From contig JAUVAJ010000097.1 in assembly GCA_030591795.1 (NCBI GenBank), forward strand, positions 1-6,898: a stretch of 6,898 bases of DNA, given 5' to 3'. The translations under genes were made by a program, and so were the position numbers. The notes beneath the pieces were generated by a model, which saw nothing but the letters and a program-made list of their open reading frames with translations, searched no databases and was not told the DNA's origin. Positions 1-5,115 of this stretch are shown here, piece after piece. Within the stretch, counting starts at the first letter, position 1; the number at the start of each line of letters is the position of its first letter. Origin of the DNA: Desulfuromonadales bacterium (GTDB lineage Bacteria > Desulfobacterota > Desulfuromonadia > Desulfuromonadales > UBA2294).

Positions 1-813
1 GAGAATCCGCTGTACCGCGATAACCAGAACCGACTTGAAAAAGTTGGCTATAGATTTATTGATCCAGTGTATGGTGATCTCGCTTGCGGTTGGCAGGGGA
101 AAGGCAAACTACCGGATCCGGAGCAACTGTTTACCGACTCTCTTTTGTCTATCCGTGAACCAGATCTGGCAGGTGAAATAATTTTGCTTACAGCCGGGCC
201 TACTCGTGAAGAGATCGATCCGGTCAGATACCTGTCAAATTATTCCTCTGGCAAGATGGGCTATGCGATCGCCAGAGCTGCTGCCGCACGAGGTGCCAAG
301 GTAGTTCTGGTGTCTGGACCGACTTCACTTGATTCACCCGCCGGGGTCGAAACAATTCATGTTGTCTCAGCTGAACAGATGAATGGTGTCGTTCTGGAAC
401 GGGCTCGTGAAGCTACGGTAATAATCAAGGCCGCCGCTGTTGCTGATTATCGACCTGTGGTGCGGGCCAACGGGAAGGTTAAAAAGGAAGGGCAGGATAG
501 CTGGGCCATAGAACTCGCGAAGACCCCGGATATTCTTGCGGCCCTCGGGCAAATGGGACTGGATGCGCTGCTGGTCGGTTTTGCTGCTGAAACCGATGAT
601 CTGATTGGCAACGCCCGTAAAAAGCTGGAAAAGAAAAATGTTGACTTGATTGTGGCCAATGATGTTTCACGCTCAGATGCTGGTTTCGAGGTTGATACTA
701 ACGCCGTCCGCCTGCTATTTCGTGATGGTTCAGAAGAAGAGTTGCCGTTATTGCCGAAATCTGAGGTAGCTAACACCTTACTTGATCGGATAAAAACCCT
801 GCGTGGCAATTAA
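1..813 (+). CDS. coaBC: CoaBC bifunctional phosphopantothenoylcysteine decarboxylase / phosphopantothenate-cysteine ligase, 5'-truncated
   Basis: Two consecutive steps of coenzyme A synthesis in the cytoplasm: CoaB joins cysteine to 4'-phosphopantothenate using CTP, and CoaC decarboxylates the product using FMN. The frame is open from base 1, so 270 C-terminal residues are present; full CoaBC is usually about 400, so most of the flavin-binding CoaC part lies left of the window. Visible CoaC remnant: the substrate-flap cysteine in DLACGWQGKGKLP (fragment residue 29). The CoaB domain starts near residue 60 with LLTAGPTREEIDPVRYLSN, then YSSGKMGYA (the SN-x-SSGKMG block holds the asparagine that contacts the acyl-cytidylate), AAAVADYRP, the lysine-rich KVKKE loop, LAKTPDILA, VGFAAETDDL and VANDVSRSDAGF. 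It ends in TAA, 11 bp before the stop of the convergent phospholipase gene, with no terminator hairpin visible in the gap. The GTG at 67 is internal, not a start. Identification is very sure. Confidence 0.96.
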   Translation, partial: ENPLYRDNQNRLEKVGYRFIDPVYGDLACGWQGKGKLPDPEQLFTDSLLSIREPDLAGEIILLTAGPTREEIDPVRYLSNYSSGKMGYAIARAAAARGAKVVLVSGPTSLDSPAGVETIHVVSAEQMNGVVLERAREATVIIKAAAVADYRPVVRANGKVKKEGQDSWAIELAKTPDILAALGQMGLDALLVGFAAETDDLIGNARKKLEKKNVDLIVANDVSRSDAGFEVDTNAVRLLFRDGSEEELPLLPKSEVANTLLDRIKTLRGN

Positions 814-824
814 GCACAGAGACA

Positions 825-1754
825 TTATGGGCAAATTTCGTCTGACAAGAGTTCCATAATATGTTGCTGCTGTAGAATGCTCTGGCGGAAGCGTGGCCGA
901 AGATCATCCAGGTAGCTTTCAATCTCTGCCGTAGTCAGTTTTCCGGACTGCCAGACTGTTTTAAGGTTCTTGCGCAGGATGCGCGCAGCATTGAGCGAAC
1001 GTGCACCGGTCGGGTCGGCCTGCAGGTATGGTGACTCCGGATCGCTAAGGACGCTGAATACAGCTTCGTGGGCCAGCGAAAGATACTCATTGAGATTCTC
1101 TTCCGGCAGAGTCCACTTGGAGTTAGTCGATAATGAACGAATTGTTTTCTGCCATTGCTGTAGTCTGTTCAATAACAGTAACGAGTTGAAAATTCGTTTG
1201 TTGGTGCCGAACGAGAACAGAGTGTTGGAGAGCACCTCGCGCATCATGTTATCGTTAACATTGAAATTTTTCTGTGCTATCTGTCTGGCCAGCAGCCAGG
1301 TTTTCTCCTCAACACAGGCTTCAACCCGCAATTCCCAGTAGGTGTGTTTGAGCATAATCGTGTTGAAGGTGCGAATCATTTTAAACGGTACAAAATAGGA
1401 ATGTGCGATTGTGTCAGCCGCAAGGTGAGCCATATAACCGTAGGCGCAGGCACGTTGCCGATCACTGTCGGCTGCATCAACAATTTTATTGCCCATACGC
1501 CAGGAATGACAATTGCGTAGATGGTGTGTATATTTTTTACCGAGTGTAATGTCGGCACTGATGCAGCCGTAGAGGAAGTCGAACGGATGGCTCGACAGGA
1601 TAGTTTGCATTCCGGCAGGAAGCAGAGTTATCTGATCTAATATCTGTGAGCCTAGCTGCAGGTGGACGCCAATTCCCCAGGCACAGGCCTCAGTTGGCAG
1701 AACGATGAGCAGGAGCAGGATTGTCGGGATCATAAAAGCCATTGGTGGCCGCAT
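825..1754 (-). CDS. Exported zinc-dependent phospholipase C-like protein
   Basis: A 309-residue protein of the bacterial zinc-dependent phospholipase C family, which hydrolyses phospholipid head groups; the substrate here is unknown. The N-terminus is a Sec signal peptide: hydrophobic run IPTILLLLIVLP, then A23-C24-A25 followed by W26. Cleavage after A25 would expose Trp as the first mature residue, as in Bacillus cereus PC-PLC and clostridial alpha-toxin, where Trp1 is a zinc ligand. The other expected ligands can be lined up by eye: H31, D68 (SADIT), H83 (CHSW), H110-x3-D114-x3-H118, and H137-x3-E141 (HTYWE). The last 160 or so residues show no motif I know. I chose the ATG at 1754 because it directly precedes the signal peptide; an upstream in-frame ATG at 1880 would put 24 residues inside the UDG gene. 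ATGs at 1742 and 1733 are alternatives, and none has a clear ribosome binding site. Family fairly sure, activity inferred. Confidence 0.82.
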   Translation of the reverse strand: MRPPMAFMIPTILLLLIVLPTEACAWGIGVHLQLGSQILDQITLLPAGMQTILSSHPFDFLYGCISADITLGKKYTHHLRNCHSWRMGNKIVDAADSDRQRACAYGYMAHLAADTIAHSYFVPFKMIRTFNTIMLKHTYWELRVEACVEEKTWLLARQIAQKNFNVNDNMMREVLSNTLFSFGTNKRIFNSLLLLNRLQQWQKTIRSLSTNSKWTLPEENLNEYLSLAHEAVFSVLSDPESPYLQADPTGARSLNAARILRKNLKTVWQSGKLTTAEIESYLDDLRPRFRQSILQQQHIMELLSDEICP

Positions 1755-1773
1755 TTCGTTATGTGTACAAGTA

Positions 1774-1802
1774 AGAATAATAGACCTTGACTGGACTGTA
1801 AA
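1774..1802 (-). promoter_or_regulatory. Putative sigma-70-like promoter of the phospholipase C-like gene
   Basis: Read on the minus strand, TTTACA (1802-1797), a 17-bp spacer and TATTCT (1779-1774) precede the ATG at 1754, giving a short leader of about 13 nt. On the opposite strand AATAAT at 1776-1781 could be a -10 for the divergent UDG gene, though its -35 is poor. Both would share the same 54-bp gap. By eye only. Confidence 0.35.
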
Positions 1803-1808
1803 GAGACT

Positions 1809-2522
1809 ATGCCAAAGGAATTTAAATCTGACCTGAAAAATGCTGTTGGACAAGCCCGTGGAGTCCTCGAGGATTTGCAACGACTCGGCATTGGTGAAGT
1901 CTATTGTTCGCCGGCAGAAGGGAGCGCTCGCCTTTGCAGTCAGGACGTCTCAGCGCAGGAGGCAGGAGGGAGTCTCACTGAAATAGCCGCCGACCTCGGT
2001 GACTGTCAACGCTGTCCGTTGGCGGCAAATCGTACCAAACTTGTATTTGGTATCGGCAACCCGAATGCGGATATTGTTTTTGTTGGCGAAGGTCCTGGCC
2101 GGGAAGAAGATCACAGCGGTGAACCGTTTGTCGGTGAGGCCGGACAATTGCTCGATCGGATTATATATTCTATGGGGCTACAGCGCAGCGATGTTTACAT
2201 CTGTAATGTTGTCAAGTGCCGACCGCCGGACAATCGTGACCCGAGCAAAGAGGAGATTTCTACTTGTGAACCTTTTCTGGCCAGACAAATTGATGCAATC
2301 CGGCCAGAAATAATTATAACGCTCGGCAAGTTTGCGGCCCAGACCCTTTTGCAATCCAGTACACCGATTTCAAAACTACGTGGCCAGTGGCAGCAATACC
2401 GGAGCCTCCCTTTGATGCCGACTTTTCATCCAGCGTATCTTTTGCGTAAACCTTTGTGTAAACGTGAGGTCTGGGAAGACATGAAGGCGGTGTTGAAAAA
2501 GCTCAGAGATAATCAAAGTTAG
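1809..2522 (+). CDS. Family 4 (UDGa-type) uracil-DNA glycosylase with iron-sulfur cluster
   Basis: Removes uracil from DNA arising from cytosine deamination, the first step of base excision repair. The 237-residue protein carries four cysteines in the pattern expected for the [4Fe-4S] cluster of family 4: C66 and C69 (CQRCPLA), C137 (VVKCRPPDNRDP) and C153 (STCEPF). Motif A is GEGPGREED (93-101), followed by GEPFVGEAGQLLDRII, the N-terminal signature of the family. Motif B is HPAYLLR (207-213). The segment EIIITLGKFAAQTLL fits the conserved core beta-strand and helix. The first 65 residues form an extension before the cluster that is longer than in minimal family members, with no recognised domain. 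Start ATG at 1809 follows a weak AAGAG (1801-1805). The gene is divergent from the phospholipase gene and is followed 89 bp later by the PilZ gene, probably with a separate promoter. Family call is very sure. Confidence 0.94.
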   Translation: MPKEFKSDLKNAVGQARGVLEDLQRLGIGEVYCSPAEGSARLCSQDVSAQEAGGSLTEIAADLGDCQRCPLAANRTKLVFGIGNPNADIVFVGEGPGREEDHSGEPFVGEAGQLLDRIIYSMGLQRSDVYICNVVKCRPPDNRDPSKEEISTCEPFLARQIDAIRPEIIITLGKFAAQTLLQSSTPISKLRGQWQQYRSLPLMPTFHPAYLLRKPLCKREVWEDMKAVLKKLRDNQS

Positions 2523-2556
2523 AATTGTTAAGTATTTTATTGTATTGAATCAGGTC

Positions 2557-2585
2557 TTGATACGTTAGTATACGTGTGCTCTATA
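2557..2585 (+). promoter_or_regulatory. Weak candidate promoter for the receiver-PilZ gene
   Basis: TTGATA (2557-2562), a 17-bp spacer and TCTATA (2580-2585) lie just upstream of the PilZ gene; with a 19-bp spacer the -10 would be TATATT. A direct repeat ATACGT (2560-2565 and 2570-2575), spaced exactly one helical turn, lies within it. The match is modest and read-through from the UDG gene is equally possible. Confidence 0.25.
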
Positions 2586-2601
2586 TTTTTGAAAAATTAG
2601 T

Positions 2602-2607
2602 GGGGGG
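2602..2607 (+). promoter_or_regulatory. G-run ribosome binding site that fixes the PilZ gene start
   Basis: An uninterrupted run of six G residues followed by T lies 4 nt before the ATG at 2612. It can pair with the CU-rich anti-Shine-Dalgarno sequence and supports 2612 as the start rather than the in-frame GTG at 2576, which has no such site and would add 12 residues ahead of the receiver fold. Confidence 0.55.
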
Positions 2608-2611
2608 TAGA

Positions 2612-3310
2612 ATGGCTCAGGGCTTGAAAATACTTATAGTAGATGGATCCAGGTTCTTTCGCAGTATCGAAAAGCAGTTTCTTTCGAAGACACCGGCTGA
2701 GATTCTGGAAGCTGAGTCAGGTGAAGAGGCTCTTAAAGTCTGGAAGGAGCACACACCTGAGCTTGTCTATGCGGCTGCAGACTTGCCAGATATGACTAGT
2801 GCTGATTTGTGCCGCAAATTAAAAGCGCTCGCTGGATCTAAGCAAGCTTCAATTGTCCTGATTTGCGATGGCAATGATGACATCCAGATGACGGCTTGTC
2901 AAAATTCAACCAGTGATGGAGTGCTGACCAAGCCGATTGATCGGCACAAGTTTCTTGAAGTCGGCCGTCAATTTCTTCCCAGCATTCGTGAGCCGCGTCG
3001 CACATGCCTCTTTCCGGTCACCTTTCACCATAAGGGTGGTGGCTCAGATGGGTGTCGTGGCAAGTGTCTGGACATTAGTGGTGGCGGGTTATTTATCGAA
3101 TCGACTATATTGCCTGATTTGAACAGTATCATTACTATAGAATTCGTTCTGCCGTACAGAGATCATACAACAATAAACTGTAAAGGGATGATCGCCTGGC
3201 ACAACACCCGCCCCCATCCGACCAAGCCCAATTATCCCATTGGTTCAGGTGTTAAATTTATTGACCTTAAACCCAAAGACCATGAAATGATCAAGACTTT
3301 CTCTACCTGA
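2612..3310 (+). CDS. Receiver-like/PilZ two-domain protein, receiver degenerate, c-di-GMP motif intact
   Basis: A 232-residue soluble protein. Residues 5-122 have the receiver fold pattern (LKILIVDGSRFFR ... VLTKPIDRHKFLEVG) but lack key residues. The acidic pair is D11-G12, and the segment PELVYAAADLPDM has alanine (A55) where the phospho-acceptor aspartate belongs. C85 stands in for the switch Thr/Ser, while the lysine K107 of TKP is kept. Residues 126-232 form a PilZ domain with the c-di-GMP motifs R126-x3-R130 (REPRR) and D154-I-S-G-G-G159, which match RxxxR and DxSxxG. The likely reading is a c-di-GMP effector whose N-terminal domain no longer responds to phosphorylation and instead binds a partner. 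D57 might be a displaced acceptor, but it is two residues off register. Receiver-PilZ fusions are common in Geobacter relatives. The start is set by the G-rich site at 2602-2607. Its stop overlaps the end of the convergent sigma-54 activator gene by 8 bp. Target unknown. Confidence 0.87.
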   Translation: MAQGLKILIVDGSRFFRSIEKQFLSKTPAEILEAESGEEALKVWKEHTPELVYAAADLPDMTSADLCRKLKALAGSKQASIVLICDGNDDIQMTACQNSTSDGVLTKPIDRHKFLEVGRQFLPSIREPRRTCLFPVTFHHKGGGSDGCRGKCLDISGGGLFIESTILPDLNSIITIEFVLPYRDHTTINCKGMIAWHNTRPHPTKPNYPIGSGVKFIDLKPKDHEMIKTFST

Positions 3311-4694
3311 TTTCTGTGATCTCGAGTCTTTTGATTTTTTCAACCAGGGTGGTTCGGTTCAGGTGGAGCAGGCTTGCCGCCTGCGCCTTTACTCCGGCAC
3401 AAAGACGCAACGCTTCCTCAATAATCTCTTTTTCTATACTGATCATAACTTCTGGTAAATTCAGTCCATCTGAAGTGACTTTCGGGTGGGCTAATGCGAC
3501 AGTATTTTCTTGATGGAATGTACGCATAGTCGATGGCAAGTCGTTTTCGTCGATAATGTTACCATCGGTCAAGGCGACGGTTCTTTCAATCACGTTTTCA
3601 ATCTCACGGACATTACCAGGCCAGTCATATTGTTCCATCGCACTTAACGCTTTGTTGGTTATAGTCATTTTCCCCCGTTCCATGTCCTTGCAGCATTTTT
3701 TCAGAAAATGTCTGGATAGCAGGGCGATATCTTCATGGCGTTGTCTTAGGGATGGCAGTTCAATCGGGATGACATTGAGCCTGTAGAACAAATCTTCACG
3801 GAAATTCCCTTTTTTAACTTCCATTTCCAGCGTAGCATTGGTTGCAGAAATAACCCTTACATCAAGTTTGACAGTTTTGTCCGCGCCGACACGCTCGATT
3901 TCATGTTCTTGTAACACGCGAAGAAGTTTTGACTGCAACACCATCGGCATGGTGGATATTTCATCGAGAAAAATTGTGCCTCGATTTGCCAACTCGAATT
4001 TCCCCGGTTTATTGGCAATAGCGCCGGTAAATGAACCTTTAACATGTCCGAACAGCTCACTCTCGAGCAACTCCGACGGGATTGCGCCACAGTTGATAGC
4101 GACAAAAGAATGATTCCGGCGTTGACTGTTAAAATGAATCGCTTTGGCGACAAGTTCTTTTCCGGTGCCAGATTCACCTAGAATCAGTACCGTGGAATCT
4201 GTCTGAATTATTTTTTCCATGCGCTGAAATACGCGCTGCATTGCCGGGCTGGAGCCAATGATATTGTCGAAGTTGTATTTTCCGTGCAGTTGTTGTTTCA
4301 GATAGCGGTTTTCATTGATCAGTTTGCGGTTTGCCAATGCCTTGTCGATGACTATCAACAATTCTTTGACGTTCAGTGGTTTGTTAATGTAGTCAAAAGC
4401 CCCTTCCTTCATCGCCGTTACCGCCGACTCGGCTGACCCCATACCGGTTATCAGAATAACGTTGGTGTCAGGGGTGTTCTCTTTTGCCCACTTAAGAATA
4501 TCTATGCCACTGGCACCGGGAAGATTCAAGTCTGTTATGATGATACCGAAGGTTTTTTGTTGCAGGATCTCCAATGCATTCTCAGCGGACTCTGCTGACT
4601 GGACTCGATGACCTGATGCGGTGATGAGAGAGCTCAGGGTGTCACGACTATTTTTTTCGTCGTCGATCAGGAGAATGTCGTTTGTTGCTTCCAT
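3303..4694 (-). CDS. NtrC-family sigma-54-dependent response regulator (receiver, AAA+, Fis-type HTH)
   Basis: A 463-residue transcription activator that remodels sigma-54 RNA polymerase using ATP after phosphorylation by a histidine kinase. Receiver (5-120): acidic pair D11-D12, phospho-acceptor D55 in TDLNLPG, T83 and K105 (NKP), all intact. AAA+ domain (about 143-375): Walker A GESGTGKE (173-180), ESELFGH, L1 loop GSFTGA (220-225), Walker B IFLDE (241-245), arginine-finger region FREDLFYRL (298-306) and WPGNVRE (358-364). C-terminal Fis-type helix-turn-helix within 420-463, ending LNRTTLVEKIKRL. Length and domain order are standard. The start ATG (4694-4692) is preceded by GAGGT (4703-4699) at good spacing. 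No partner kinase gene is in the window, and the divergent neighbour is pyruvate carboxylase, so the target is unknown. The L1 motif has Ser for the usual first Ala. Family call is certain; specific name not assigned. Confidence 0.96.
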   Translation of the reverse strand: MEATNDILLIDDEKNSRDTLSSLITASGHRVQSAESAENALEILQQKTFGIIITDLNLPGASGIDILKWAKENTPDTNVILITGMGSAESAVTAMKEGAFDYINKPLNVKELLIVIDKALANRKLINENRYLKQQLHGKYNFDNIIGSSPAMQRVFQRMEKIIQTDSTVLILGESGTGKELVAKAIHFNSQRRNHSFVAINCGAIPSELLESELFGHVKGSFTGAIANKPGKFELANRGTIFLDEISTMPMVLQSKLLRVLQEHEIERVGADKTVKLDVRVISATNATLEMEVKKGNFREDLFYRLNVIPIELPSLRQRHEDIALLSRHFLKKCCKDMERGKMTITNKALSAMEQYDWPGNVREIENVIERTVALTDGNIIDENDLPSTMRTFHQENTVALAHPKVTSDGLNLPEVMISIEKEIIEEALRLCAGVKAQAASLLHLNRTTLVEKIKRLEITEIR

Positions 4695-4818
4695 GTTTAC
4701 CTCAAGCTAGATAGTTCGTTGCGTCATGATATTGACGGTATGTTGCCATGAATTATCTGAAAGAACAAGAGCCTAGATTTATAAAATTAGTTAAGTCGAT
4801 AGAAAGTAAACGCTTTTT

Positions 4819-4852
4819 TGCGATAAAAGGGATGTGGGTGCGATATAGCGCA
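4819..4852. repeat. TGCGATA direct repeats with overlapping near-palindrome
   Basis: TGCGATA occurs at 4819-4825 and 4839-4845, exactly 20 bp apart (two helical turns). The second copy is the left half of a 14-bp near-palindrome TGCGATATAGCGCA (4839-4852, one mismatched pair). An inverted related copy, CGCTATA, lies at 4878-4884. The pattern resembles an operator for a dimeric regulator, but no binding protein can be named. Confidence 0.4.
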
Positions 4853-4921
4853 ATCAATGTGATTTGAAGTAATAAATCGCTATAGATTACATAGGCTTAC
4901 AAAATAGAACGATATTACATC

Positions 4922-4952
4922 TTGACAACTGCCGTTTATGACTGTTTATACT
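4922..4952 (+). promoter_or_regulatory. Likely sigma-70-type promoter for pyruvate carboxylase
   Basis: A perfect -35 hexamer TTGACA (4922-4927) is followed by TTTATA at 17-bp spacing (4945-4950), or by the better hexamer TATACT at 19-bp spacing (4947-4952). Transcription would begin near 4958, leaving an AT-rich leader of roughly 155 nt before the ATG at 5116. It is the best promoter match seen upstream of pyc. By eye only. Confidence 0.5.
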
Positions 4953-4959
4953 GTTTTAT
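4928..4959 (+). repeat. Three imperfect ACTG/TTTAT direct repeats across the pyc promoter
   Basis: ACTGCCGTTTAT (4928-4939), ACTGTTTAT (4941-4949) and ACTGTTTTAT (4950-4959) follow one another with almost no gap. They cover the spacer and -10 of the proposed pyc promoter. Such placement would suit a repressor or other regulator, but low-complexity AT sequence can give this by chance. Confidence 0.35.
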
Positions 4960-5106
4960 TAAATCATATCTAAGTTGCTAAATTTATTAATAAAATTAAT
5001 TATAACTAAAATTTTTGTCCTGAAAATTTGATATCAATTAAGGTCTTTATTCTCGATGTAAATTTTCATTCAAATTTAAATTTATAACCAGATTCTATAC
5101 AAAGTT

Positions 5107-5111
5107 GGAGG
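5107..5111 (+). promoter_or_regulatory. Ribosome binding site of pyc
   Basis: A consensus GGAGG lies 4 nt before the ATG at 5116. It sets this as the start over the in-frame ATG at 5143 (Met10), which would remove the first beta-strand of the biotin carboxylase domain. Confidence 0.75.
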
Positions 5112-5115
5112 TTCT

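Larger units (their letters stand above)
4695..5115. other. AT-rich divergent intergenic region between the sigma-54 activator and pyruvate carboxylase genes
   Basis: A 421-bp stretch without a convincing gene on either strand. Composition is strongly AT-biased: I count 7 G/C among the 60 bases at 4981-5040. It holds TGCGATA repeats and a palindrome (4819-4852), a likely sigma-70 promoter for pyc (4922-4952) overlapping ACTG/TTTAT repeats, a perfect 10-bp palindrome TTGATATCAA (5028-5037) and a perfect 12-bp palindrome AAATTTAAATTT (5072-5083). An A/T-only stem pairs 5009-5015 with 5023-5029. No strong sigma-54 site and no riboswitch that I recognise is present. Confidence 0.7.

Noticed and set aside
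447..809. 120-residue open frame on the minus strand inside coaBC
   Set aside because: Lies wholly antisense to well-conserved CoaB sequence, is rich in Ser/Arg and matches no family; a shadow of coding bias.
1755..1880. Upstream extension of the phospholipase C-like frame to an ATG at 1880, giving 351 residues
   Set aside because: The extra residues precede a clear signal peptide and 24 of them would lie inside the UDG gene; the extension has no signal or domain character.
2542..2563. Stem between GTATTGA and TTGATAC as a terminator after UDG
   Set aside because: Seven pairs including two G-U, an 8-nt loop and no following T-run; not a convincing intrinsic terminator.
4835..4850. GG-N10-GC pattern resembling a sigma-54 promoter on the plus strand
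   Set aside because: Only the invariant GG and GC match; the surrounding consensus (TGGCACG and TTGC) is poor, so chance is likely.
4858..4873. TGTGA half-site resembling a CRP/FNR site
   Set aside because: The second half at the correct spacing (GTAAT) does not match TCACA.
4695..5115. Small RNA or small protein gene in the divergent gap
   Set aside because: No open frame with a ribosome binding site and no GC-rich hairpin followed by a T-run was seen; the AT bias explains the stray short frames.
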